From: Paenibacillus polysaccharolyticus
GTDB taxonomy: Bacteria; Bacillota; Bacilli; Paenibacillales; Paenibacillaceae
Assembly: GCF_900102085.1 (NCBI RefSeq)
Contig: NZ_FMVM01000012.1
Span: 149,906-213,905 of the forward strand
Direction of reading: 5' to 3'
DNA: 64,000 nucleotides
The translations under genes were made by a program, and so were the position numbers. Below the pieces are notes generated by a model. The model did no database searches. It saw only the letters and a list, made by a program, of their open reading frames with translations, and was not told where the DNA came from. Below are positions 18,082 through 25,726 of the stretch, in pieces (position 1 is the stretch's first letter; the number at the start of each line of letters is the position of its first letter).

Positions 18082-18126
18082 CAAAAAATCCCTCTTGTTG
18101 CAGAGTCTGCAGACAAAAGGGATTCC
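18082..18126 (-). terminator. Terminator downstream of yitT-like gene
   Basis: AATCCCT and AGGGATT close a stem with an inner CTGCAG palindrome; the minus strand continues with TTTTTTG. It also separates the convergent ydaT-like gene. Confidence 0.8.
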
Positions 18127-18222
18127 TCTCTAAATCAGAGCTTGCTTCAAACCAGTCAAAGCTTGATAAAGCTCGAATACTTTTTATGCCATATAAGCTA
18201 TGGGTTATTCTGAAATGCCTGC

Positions 18223-18951
18223 TCAATGCGTTACGCCTTGTGCCACGGAAGTCCGTGTTGTAGCTGCATTGACCGCTTTGGCGGCAACCGATGGAATCGG
18301 TAATTTTACAGCAGATGTTGTAACCACTGTACCGCGAGCCGGAATGCCGACCACATACGTAATCATTTTGCTGGCAATCCATACAGCCAGAATTGTATAT
18401 AAAGTTTCTTTTACCGGAAGAAAGAAGAGTGACAATCCTAAAACGAACGCATCACTGACAAAGAAAACCGTTCCCAGTTTCCATCCCTTCCAGCGGCTGA
18501 CGAGCACAGCGAGAATATCGTCTCCACCTGTCGCTCCACCAAAGCGAAGTACAATTCCCGCACCAACCCCGGTCAATACACCGGACAGTACTGCAGGAAT
18601 CCACAGGTTTCCGTTAAAATTCATCACCAGTGTGGAGTAACGCTCAAAGCCGTCGTAGAATAGGGAAAATGCACCCACACCAAGCAGTGCTTGGATCATG
18701 AATTTCCAGCCCTTGATGAACCAGGCCAGGATCATGACAGGAATGTCGAGTAGCAACATGCCGATCGCCGGCGATAAACCCGTTGCATATTTTCCGAGCA
18801 GGGCCAGACCGACAAATCCGCCCTCCGATAAATGATTCTGAAAGTTAATGTGATAATAAGCAAATGCCAAAATAAATGTACCAAGTAACATAATTGCAAA
18901 CTTGATCGCTTCTGTCTTAACGTGTTGTACGGTTAACGATGTTCTCTTCAT
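18223..18951 (-). CDS. YitT-family membrane protein
   Basis: A 242-residue protein with about five or six transmembrane helices and the family signature LSEGGFVGLALLG and FGGATGGDDILA. It lacks the C-terminal DUF2179 cytoplasmic domain of many YitT proteins and instead ends in a Thr/Ala-rich tail, so it is a short variant. GAGGG precedes the ATG. Function of the family is unknown. Confidence 0.85.
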   Translation of the reverse strand: MKRTSLTVQHVKTEAIKFAIMLLGTFILAFAYYHINFQNHLSEGGFVGLALLGKYATGLSPAIGMLLLDIPVMILAWFIKGWKFMIQALLGVGAFSLFYDGFERYSTLVMNFNGNLWIPAVLSGVLTGVGAGIVLRFGGATGGDDILAVLVSRWKGWKLGTVFFVSDAFVLGLSLFFLPVKETLYTILAVWIASKMITYVVGIPARGTVVTTSAVKLPIPSVAAKAVNAATTRTSVAQGVTH

Positions 18952-19300
18952 ACAGGTTCCCTCGCAGTTTGTAGTTGGTTTTTTAGACCGACCGTACCCT
19001 GCAAAAGGTAAGCCTGGAAGAAATCATCGTGTACGTCCTTCGAATATTCATCCCAATCCCCTCTTTCGCAGAGTCAGCCGTTTTGTTGAACCGGTTGGTT
19101 TACTCTACAAGGGGCGCTATGTGTATGAGAGATCGTAACGTTTCCAGATTGTCCTTGGGGAGATTGTCCTTCGGGGACTCATGGTATCCTGATCCTTTCT
19201 GTGTTTTGTGGTTAGCTGTGCTTGGTTAAACGAACTGAAACTTTACAGAGGCACAACATTGAACACCTTGTTTCACACCTAACCACTCCGATTGCAGTAC

Positions 19301-19438
19301 CCTCTTTCGATCGCTGTTATCCCCGGATTTTTTTGATTCCTTTTTTCAAAAGGAAAAATCCTGTGATAAACGCGAGCGCTTTGCTTCTACAGATGGGTTC
19401 TGCACTCTCCGTTCCTGTGTGAATATAAGTTCAAACGT
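19301..19438 (+). repeat. Palindromic intergenic repeat, copy B
   Basis: Same order and orientation as copy A, with core 19317-19369 (TTATCCCCGGATTTTT...GGAAAAATCCTGTGATAA). The 3' flank GCGAGCGCTTTGCT...CTCTCCGTT...GTTCAAACG matches copy A closely, so the unit is about 130-140 bases. Confidence 0.8.
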
Positions 19439-19560
19439 GACTCCAAACCTGTAATCATTCAATTCTGCTTAAACATCAAAGCTAACTTGCTTGTACTTCT
19501 ATTATATAACACCAATGTGACCGGGTCTAAACAAGCAACCCAGCAAAAACACGCATAAAA

Positions 19561-19712
19561 CAGCCTCTGGGCTGCTCCAGCCGTCATACAGGCACACCCG
19601 TATCAGCAAAGCTAACGAATGGTGCTACCTGCTCCTTTATTCTATGACCGAAGCTTTCAAATATAACAGTGCAGTCACCTAACTGTGACAATTACGGGCT
19701 TTTTTTTATTTT
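19561..19712 (+). ncRNA. Candidate structured RNA or leader with terminator
   Basis: Three hairpins follow one another: CAGCC/GGCTG at 19561-19574; a long interrupted stem 19583-19648 formed by GTCATA/TATGAC, CAG/CTG, GCAC/GTGC, CGT/ACG and AGC/GCT; and GTCAC/GTGAC around 19674-19689. A run of eight T's follows TACGGGC at 19693-19699. TACGGG could also pair with CCCGTA at 19597-19602 inside the long stem, a switch-like alternative. I could not match it to a known riboswitch class. Confidence 0.4.
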
Positions 19713-19810
19713 CTGGTCGTTAGCAAAGGAATCCTTTTCCTTATGCACATACACTATAGCGAACGGTATTGCCAATACAATTCAAACGTTTCCAGACTTA
19801 CTCTGCTGTT

Positions 19811-19821
19811 TATGGTATAAT
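19811..19821 (+). promoter_or_regulatory. Extended -10 promoter of the TIR-like gene
   Basis: TATGGTATAAT contains a TGn extension and a perfect TATAAT (19816-19821). No good -35 is seen. It lies 42 bases before the start codon, downstream of the structured RNA candidate. Confidence 0.6.
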
Positions 19822-19862
19822 ATAACAATTGAATCCCATTACCGTTTAAGCGAGGCGGAGTG

Positions 19863-20900
19863 ATGAAAACGTTAAAGCCGAGAGTCTTTATTGGCTGCTC
19901 GCTGGAAGCGAAGCCGATTGCAGCCGCTGTGCACGAAAACTTGCGTTTCTCAGCCGAAGTCACCCCGTGGTACTCGGGGGTATTTAATCCAAGCAGTTAT
20001 ACCATGGACGATCTGGAAGCTGAGGTACGCACGACGGACTTTGCCATTTTTATCTTCCATCCGGATGACATATCCAAAATTCGCGGGAAGTACTACGCAT
20101 CGGTTCGGGATAATACAATGCTTGAAATGGGTCTATTTATGGGCCGTCTGGGACGAAAGCGTATTTTTTTCATTCTTCCTGAAGATATTACGGACATCAA
20201 GGATGCTGCCAAAGTCGAAGGATTGCGGATGCCCACCGATCTGCTGGGATTGAATCCGCTGGTATATGAGATTCGTTCTGACGGAAAATGGGCTCCCGCC
20301 GTATCTGTAGCCTGCTCCAAGATCGCAGACAGCATTGAAGAACAAGGACGCTGGAGTGATCCCGAAGCTGAGCGTATCATCGAGAATCATAAGCGCTCCG
20401 AAGATCAGGCAAGACTGCAATTATTCAAACTGCTACGTTTCTTTAGGGAATTGCTGCGTACACGCAAAGCAGATGCCCAGATGCTCGAACGCATGAGTGA
20501 CGCACTGCGAAGTGCCTTTGTTTCACATCCGCCATTCACTGTACGCGGCACTGCGATCTATCGTACAGATGGTAATGGTTACATTGAGCAATTATGTGGT
20601 AATGTTGGAGAACCCGGCAGAAAATACGACTTGTCCGCCAATGATGACAAACCGCCGGACGATCCCAAACGCATTCTTGTTGTCGATTCATATCAAGAAA
20701 ACAAAATCAAAGTAAATCTGTACGACGATTACCTTGAGAAAGAGTATCTGCTGTGCTATCCTGTAGCCAAGAGGTATGTAATTACCGTTCACATTATTGG
20801 TCATATTGAAGCGGATGAGGCGGTGTTTCAGCACATTGACTTGCAAAATCGTCAACTGTTTAACGCCATCAACGATCTGTTAGGAGGCGAACCGGAATGA
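19863..20900 (+). CDS. TIR-like (CAP12/Pycsar-type) protein with C-terminal sensor-like domain
   Basis: A 345-residue protein. Residues 1-155 match the TIR-like domain found in CAP12 and Pycsar effectors: RVFIGCSLEAKPIA, VTPWYSGVF, FAIFIFHPDD and the catalytic-type Glu88 in RDNTMLEMGLFMGRLGR, then MPTDLLGLN. Such domains cleave NAD+ when activated by a phage signal. A coiled linker (about 165-205) leads to a C-terminal domain resembling a GAF-type sensor; that reading is tentative. No cyclase gene is adjacent, unlike CBASS or Pycsar. The stop overlaps the start of the next gene by four bases (ATGA), so the two are translationally coupled. It may be a stand-alone abortive-infection protein. 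Confidence 0.75.
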   Translation: MKTLKPRVFIGCSLEAKPIAAAVHENLRFSAEVTPWYSGVFNPSSYTMDDLEAEVRTTDFAIFIFHPDDISKIRGKYYASVRDNTMLEMGLFMGRLGRKRIFFILPEDITDIKDAAKVEGLRMPTDLLGLNPLVYEIRSDGKWAPAVSVACSKIADSIEEQGRWSDPEAERIIENHKRSEDQARLQLFKLLRFFRELLRTRKADAQMLERMSDALRSAFVSHPPFTVRGTAIYRTDGNGYIEQLCGNVGEPGRKYDLSANDDKPPDDPKRILVVDSYQENKIKVNLYDDYLEKEYLLCYPVAKRYVITVHIIGHIEADEAVFQHIDLQNRQLFNAINDLLGGEPE

Positions 20901-21130
20901 GACCGGAAATGAAAAAAATAAGCAAGCGCTGGGGCAGCGAGAAGAAAGTTCGCCTTAGTTCTGCGCCTGATTCATCACGACCGGTTCCGGAACCCAAGGA
21001 AGAGGATCGTTTCCACAAACCGGCCGTACCGCTCGTTACCATCGGCCCATCACTGAAGGGCAAGGAGCGGCCTTACAAAGTCATTTTAGAAAAAGAAGCA
21101 TATTACGAGAAACCTCAATATCTTGCTTAA
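20897..21130 (+). CDS. Small basic protein coupled to the TIR-like gene
   Basis: A 77-residue, Lys/Pro-rich hydrophilic protein starting MRPEMKKISKRW and ending in a more ordered stretch, PYKVILEKEAYYEK. It begins inside the stop of the TIR-like gene (ATGA overlap), and GGAGG at 20883-20887 lies 9 bases before its ATG. A terminator follows about 120 bases later. I do not recognise it; accessory or inhibitor of the TIR-like protein is a guess based on position. Confidence 0.6.
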   Translation: MRPEMKKISKRWGSEKKVRLSSAPDSSRPVPEPKEEDRFHKPAVPLVTIGPSLKGKERPYKVILEKEAYYEKPQYLA

Positions 21131-21253
21131 AATTGGGTAACAACCTGCTGCAGACTTTAGTTTTAGTTGTTTATTTACTGTTAAAGATGCTTCTATTTTA
21201 TTCCATTACACATCTAACATTTAGACTGCCGCTGTATCGGCAGCATTTACTCA

Positions 21254-21283
21254 AGGCCCCGCCCCCAAGGCAGGGCTTTTTTG
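21254..21283 (+). terminator. Terminator of the TIR-like two-gene operon
   Basis: AAGGCCCCGCC pairs with GGCAGGGCTT (one mismatch), followed by seven T's. Confidence 0.85.
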
Positions 21284-21683
21284 ATGCTCTTTTGCAAATT
21301 CCTCAATGTGTTCTTTCTTTGTTATTTCTAATTACAATATTCGCATATAAGGAACGTTAGCTCTGAATATATGTTTGACCAAGTTGATGTTGCTTCTGAC
21401 CTTAGGTTTCCTGCAAAACCCATAAATTATACCTAAATTTTGGAGTCAGCTTGTCCGTTTTTAGCAAGTATCCACCCATTTGAAAACCACAAACTTCTCA
21501 ATTTAACACATCATAGATGTTGTAACACAAATCATGTGCTCTTACTTGGCAATTAGACTTCATTGAGATGAATGATGCATTCGCCTTACAACTTGGGTTT
21601 CTATATAAACGATTAAAAATGGAGAGCAAACTCATTTCCATTATTTCTCGGTTGTATAACGGTTATCTTTTGCATATATTGAT

Positions 21684-21689
21684 TATAAT
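21684..21689 (+). promoter_or_regulatory. -10 element of the gene at 21750
   Basis: A perfect TATAAT lies 4 bases before the Cheo box. No clear -35 is seen at 16-18 bases. Confidence 0.5.
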
Positions 21690-21692
21690 ATA

Positions 21693-21706
21693 GGAACACA
21701 TGTTCT
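21693..21706. promoter_or_regulatory. Cheo box (LexA operator) candidate
   Basis: GGAACACATGTTCT contains GAAC-N4-GTTC, the Gram-positive LexA palindrome, and matches 12 of 14 positions of CGAACRNRYGTTYC. It lies immediately after a TATAAT, where a repressor would block transcription, and 43 bases before the next ATG. Confidence 0.65.
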
Positions 21707-21749
21707 GTAAACATTAAATTCCAATTATAGGCTAAGGAAGTGAATTGCC

Positions 21750-22136
21750 ATGACATCCTCTTCTACTTCCGCCCCCACCCCTTCCGATGAAGATCACCGC
21801 CTGATCAAAGGTATGGTCGTACGCACCCTTTTGCTGGATGTACTGGAACGGGATATTCGAACACTGGATACGCTGCTTCTGAAAATGCCCGAGGTCTATA
21901 TTCTGTCGCTGACCCGTATTCAGAATGAGGTACTTCAGGAGATGCTCGGACTGCGCAAACAAATGAGAACCCGTGGCGTGAAAGTTCTGGAGGAAACGCG
22001 GGGAAAGGATGGCATCGAAACCGTTTATTTGTGCAGAGGATACGGACAGCGGTTCTATATGCTCTGGACATTTGCACGTAATGAGGTTAAAAAAGAGCTA
22101 AGTCGCCATCTTCAGATGGATCTGACCCAAACTTGA
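21750..22136 (+). CDS. Hypothetical protein under a probable SOS promoter, 128 residues
   Basis: A soluble, charged, helical protein with no recognised domain. After a Ser/Thr/Pro-rich first 12 residues come two amphipathic helical stretches, around LLLDVLERDIRTLDTLLLKM and IQNEVLQEMLGLRKQM, then a mixed segment with TVYLCRGYGQRF. AAGGAAGTGA precedes the ATG. The Cheo box upstream suggests induction by DNA damage. The downstream gene, cysK, is 217 bases away and probably separate. Confidence 0.65.
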   Translation: MTSSSTSAPTPSDEDHRLIKGMVVRTLLLDVLERDIRTLDTLLLKMPEVYILSLTRIQNEVLQEMLGLRKQMRTRGVKVLEETRGKDGIETVYLCRGYGQRFYMLWTFARNEVKKELSRHLQMDLTQT

Positions 22137-22140
22137 GTAT

Positions 22141-22220
22141 GATTGGTTCCCGAGGTATGGAGGCGCGATTGGTTCCCAAGCCAGCAGATGAAAGAAGCAA
22201 GGCTCTGCCGAGACTCCATA
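22141..22220 (+). repeat. Direct and inverted repeats in the cysK leader region
   Basis: GATTGGTTCCC occurs at 22141-22151 and again at 22167-22177. TATGGAG (22156-22162) can pair with CTCCATA (22214-22220). No T-box or S-box signature was found. A binding-site pair or a small leader structure is possible. Confidence 0.35.
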
Positions 22221-22353
22221 TTCCAGGCAAGTGACTGCTGAACAGGTTGACCATTGCGTGCTCTGTCATTAAGATGGAGAAGACATATCCAACCATTCCA
22301 ATATGGGAAACGGATATAACTTAAACGTCTTTTCAATCAAGGAGCTGTACTTT

Positions 22354-23328
22354 ATGAATAGAAGTTCAAATTCGCATTCACCTTCATTTTTGAAAAATAA
22401 TACAAATCCACATCCGCTCGTAGCCTCAGATGTGACTGAACTGATCGGCCAGACCCCTGCGGTTCGACTCAGCAGGCTCACAGGCAGTGACTCCGCTGAC
22501 GTGTTCGTCAAGCTGGAGTATTTCAACCCAAGCGGCAGCGTCAAGGATCGTGCCGCCTACAACCTGATCGCTCAGGCTGAACGAGACGGATTGCTTCAGC
22601 CTGGGGCAACCATTATCGAACCGACCAGCGGCAATACCGGAATTGGCCTTGCGATGAATGCTGCGGCCAAAGGATACAAAGCGATCCTCATCATGCCAGA
22701 CAACATGTCCAAGGAACGGATCAACATTTTGAAGGCTTACGGTGCTGAGGTTGTACTTACGCCTGCTGCGGAGCGGATGCCTGGAGCGATTCGCAAAGCG
22801 AAGGAACTTCATGCTGAACTGCCGGGCAGTTTCATTCCGCAGCAGTTCGAGAATCAGGCGAATCCGGATATTCACCGGATCACGACAACACCCGAGATTA
22901 TGGAGCAGATGGATGGCAGGCTAGACGCCTTCATCGCTACAGCCGGAACCGGCGGCACGATCACCGGAACAGGCGAAGAGCTGCGCAAGCAGCTCCCCGC
23001 CCTCCGCATCTATGCGGTGGAGCCGCAAGGTTCCCCGGTGCTGTCCGGCGGCGAGCCTGGACCGCACAAGCTCGTCGGTACAAGTCCGGGCTTCATTCCG
23101 GACATCTTGAATACCGACGTATGGGATGCCATCATCCAGGTGTCCGATGAGGACGCACTGGATACGATGCGGCAGCTTGCTGCCCGGGAAGGGCTGCTAC
23201 TCGGCCCTTCCTCTGGCGCTTCGGTGTGGGCCGCCCTTCGCATCGCGAAGGAACTGGGGCCGGGGCACCGGGTGCTCTGCATTGCGCCGGATACCGGGGA
23301 ACGGTATCTGAGCATGGGTATTTTTTAA
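22354..23328 (+). CDS. cysK: Cysteine synthase (O-acetylserine sulfhydrylase)
   Basis: A 324-residue PLP enzyme that makes cysteine from O-acetylserine and sulfide. The PLP-binding lysine is Lys64 in NPSGSVKDRAA, the phosphate loop is EPTSGNTGIGLA, and the substrate/PLP glycine loop is TAGTGGTITGTGEEL. The C-terminus GERYLSMGIF is typical of CysK. AAGGAG lies 9 bases before the ATG at 22354; an N-terminal extension of about 22 residues before the conserved core is slightly longer than usual. GC content rises towards its 3' end. Confidence 0.93.
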   Translation: MNRSSNSHSPSFLKNNTNPHPLVASDVTELIGQTPAVRLSRLTGSDSADVFVKLEYFNPSGSVKDRAAYNLIAQAERDGLLQPGATIIEPTSGNTGIGLAMNAAAKGYKAILIMPDNMSKERINILKAYGAEVVLTPAAERMPGAIRKAKELHAELPGSFIPQQFENQANPDIHRITTTPEIMEQMDGRLDAFIATAGTGGTITGTGEELRKQLPALRIYAVEPQGSPVLSGGEPGPHKLVGTSPGFIPDILNTDVWDAIIQVSDEDALDTMRQLAAREGLLLGPSSGASVWAALRIAKELGPGHRVLCIAPDTGERYLSMGIF

Positions 23329-23456
23329 CAAGGCCGAAGGCAACGATCCTTAACTCGACAATCTATTATTTCTCTGCATCATCTACTCAAGCTCTTAGTC
23401 CATATTGCATAACAAAATCGAGAACCAAATGAATAACCGAATAGAAAATCAAAACA

Positions 23457-23515
23457 AATAAGCCCCTGCTCACCTCGGATCATGTATCCCAGTGAACAGG
23501 AGCTTATTTTTATTT
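23457..23515. terminator. Bidirectional terminator between cysK and the helicase gene
   Basis: AATAAGC...CTG.TCAC pairs with GTGA.CAG..GCTTATT; the plus strand continues with TTTTATTTTC, and the minus strand side is also T-rich. Confidence 0.8.
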
Positions 23516-23546
23516 TCGTATGAAATCTATATGTGATCTACATCGA

Positions 23547-25529
23547 TTAATGTGCCAAGGTTGTCCATTCCACACCTTCGGGAAGCAGAGCGGCAATGCG
23601 GTCTTTGGCTTCCTTCTGGGTATAGATCGACTCATCCAGGATCGCGGCTGAACCGGAATCACTACTTGTGCGAATGAGACGTCCAAGACCCTGCTTCACA
23701 CGCAGTAGCATATACGGCAGATCGATCTCTTCATATGGCGAAGCTGATGCATTCCGTTTGGCATTGAATACCGGGTCCTGCGGTGGATACGGAAGCGACC
23801 AGATCATCACGTTGGATAACGATGGCCCTGGAACGTCCAGACCTTCCCACAGATTGACAGAGCACAGCACACTTTCCTCATCCTGCTGGAACGCCGCGAT
23901 CAGGTCACTGATCTCCCGATCCCCTTCATACATAAAACGCAATCCCTGCGCTTCTGGAACATGCACGATATCCTGCTTGAACGCGCGTAGCTCCTCCATC
24001 GTACGGAACAGGATCAATGCCCGACCGCCGCTCTCCTGGAGCAAAGCCGCCGCATCACGCAAACGGTTTTCGTTCTCTGCATGACCGGGGACAGCTTGTT
24101 CGGCAATTTTCATCTGCATTTTATCTGCGTAGTCGTACGGAGAAGCCACCGAGAACGATACAAAATCCTCAATCCCCAGACTACCTGCCACATACCGGAA
24201 TGAGTTGTCCACGGACAGCGTAGCCGATGAAAAGACAATTGGAATACCGGTGTTGAACACACGCTCGTTCAAGATTTCCTTCACGGTACGCGGCATAATG
24301 GATAACGTAGTCTCATCCTCGCTCTCTTCCGCCCAACAGATATAACCATCCGCCTTGCGGAACAGAGACAACGCTGTCTGGATCATATCCAGATGTTCTT
24401 CCACGACACGCATCTGGTACCCGTCCAGCGAGAATAATCCACTCTCGAATACCAGCTCTTCGCCAATTGCATCCAGCACACTGTTCAACCGTTCGATCTC
24501 TTGCAACAGTGGTGCTTCTACCCGAACTTCCTTCCGCTCCGAGCCGGGAATCGCCACCGTATACGTATCCAGCAGGCGGAACAATCGCTCACTGCTCTCA
24601 ATTGCTTCATCTACACGCTCGGCAAGGGTTTCACGAATCTCCCCTTCGAGTAGACGCGTGACCAGTTCCTCGAAGATGCGGTGTTTCAACTTGTAACTTA
24701 GAGCGTTCAATGCGGCTTCTTCCAGCAAATGCCCTTCATCAAATACAACCGAGCTGTGGTCAGGCAACAATGGCAGTTGTCCCTCACGCTTGCGCGCATC
24801 ATAGGTCCATACATGCTCCATGTAGTAATCATGGGAACAGATAATGATGTCTTTGGAACGACGGTAATGATCACGCGACAGCGTCAGGCCGCAGCGTTGT
24901 CTTTTTGGACACACGAAACAATCCTGAAACGGATCCCAGTTAATCTTGTTCCACTGGCGGTCGTTCAGATGCGGGTACTGTTTGCGGTCACCATACGGAT
25001 GAAACGCCTGAAGTGTTCCCGGCGTGTTCACGAATTCCGGCAGGCTCTCGTACACCTCTTCAATCACTGGCGCATCCTCATCGGCGAATCGGACGGCACT
25101 CAGCTTGTTCAGACAGACGTATTGATCTGGCGACTTACCCAGACGTGCATCCACTTGCAAATCCAAATGTTCAGCGAGCTTCGCAATATCTCCGCCCGGC
25201 TTCACCAGCTGTTCAATCAATGACTCATCGGCACAGGCGATCACCGCCGGTTTGCCCGAATAACGTGCATAACAAACCGCGTAGAGCAGATAAACGAGTG
25301 TTTTACCTGTTCCTACGCCGGCCTCAGCCATAATCGTCTTTTTATCTCCATAGGCCCGTTCGAGCTGGTACGCCATAAAAATCTGTTCGTCCCGTACCTC
25401 GAAGCCGGACTCTGGCAAAATATCATAAAACACATCGGCCACCCACTCTCCCAGACGGGATACAAAAGGTTCAGCCGGATCATATGCAAAAGGGTAACGT
25501 TGTGTAGACAATCCTGGGTCAGCCTCCAT
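23547..25529 (-). CDS. DinG/Rad3-type iron-sulfur DNA helicase
   Basis: A 660-residue superfamily 2 helicase. Walker A is AGVGTGKT (70-77), and the DEAH-like box is DEGH (264-267). Four cysteines at 139, 204, 207 and 213 (VCLNK, DCFVCPKRQRC) occupy the place of the XPD/DinG [4Fe-4S] cluster. Motif VI is QGLGRLIRT. It should unwind DNA 5' to 3' during repair or at R-loops. There is no N-terminal exonuclease domain, unlike B. subtilis DinG, so it is the short form. A GGAAAGAGG lies 13 bases before the ATG. Confidence 0.88.
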   Translation of the reverse strand: MEADPGLSTQRYPFAYDPAEPFVSRLGEWVADVFYDILPESGFEVRDEQIFMAYQLERAYGDKKTIMAEAGVGTGKTLVYLLYAVCYARYSGKPAVIACADESLIEQLVKPGGDIAKLAEHLDLQVDARLGKSPDQYVCLNKLSAVRFADEDAPVIEEVYESLPEFVNTPGTLQAFHPYGDRKQYPHLNDRQWNKINWDPFQDCFVCPKRQRCGLTLSRDHYRRSKDIIICSHDYYMEHVWTYDARKREGQLPLLPDHSSVVFDEGHLLEEAALNALSYKLKHRIFEELVTRLLEGEIRETLAERVDEAIESSERLFRLLDTYTVAIPGSERKEVRVEAPLLQEIERLNSVLDAIGEELVFESGLFSLDGYQMRVVEEHLDMIQTALSLFRKADGYICWAEESEDETTLSIMPRTVKEILNERVFNTGIPIVFSSATLSVDNSFRYVAGSLGIEDFVSFSVASPYDYADKMQMKIAEQAVPGHAENENRLRDAAALLQESGGRALILFRTMEELRAFKQDIVHVPEAQGLRFMYEGDREISDLIAAFQQDEESVLCSVNLWEGLDVPGPSLSNVMIWSLPYPPQDPVFNAKRNASASPYEEIDLPYMLLRVKQGLGRLIRTSSDSGSAAILDESIYTQKEAKDRIAALLPEGVEWTTLAH

Positions 25530-25726
25530 TCTTAGACGCGGTCCTCTTTCCTTTTCCGTTCAAAAAAGTCCGCAGGGCAAAAGTTAATTATCGCATGTGA
25601 TGGATCAGGAGACAAGCTTTTTTTTACTTGGTTAACGGAGAAGCTTGGATAGGGCTATGTATAGATGTTGACCACTAGGAAAAAATATACATGAATCCAA
25701 CTTTAGGAAAGGTGGTATACCGCTCC

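Larger units (their letters stand above)
18952..19862. other. 911-base intergenic region with repeat copy B and a structured RNA candidate
   Basis: There is no credible coding frame in this divergent interval. It holds palindromic repeat copy B, a block of stable hairpins ending in a T-run (19561-19712), and an extended -10 promoter for the TIR-like gene. The stretch 18952-19300 shows no feature I can support. Confidence 0.6.
21131..21749. other. 619-base intergenic region
   Basis: It holds the terminator of the TIR-like pair at 21254-21283, about 380 bases in which I see nothing, and then a TATAAT plus Cheo box promoter region just before the gene at 21750. A 75-codon frame at 21133-21360 runs through the terminator and is not supported. 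Confidence 0.55.

Noticed and set aside
19583..19648. Cyclic-di-GMP riboswitch
   Set aside because: GGCACACC and AGCAAAGC recall the aptamer, but the conserved GGCAAACC, tetraloop stems and final GGC-type pairing are not present.
21133..21360. 75-codon hydrophobic frame after the small basic protein
   Set aside because: It runs through a clear terminator and has no ribosome binding site.
22137..22353. T-box or SAM riboswitch before cysK
   Set aside because: No T-box sequence, no antiterminator/terminator pair and no SAM-I core were found.
25560..25726. PerR or SigB control site of the catalase gene
   Set aside because: No TTATAAT-N-ATTATAA palindrome is visible, and the best SigB-like pair matches only about 7 of 12 bases.
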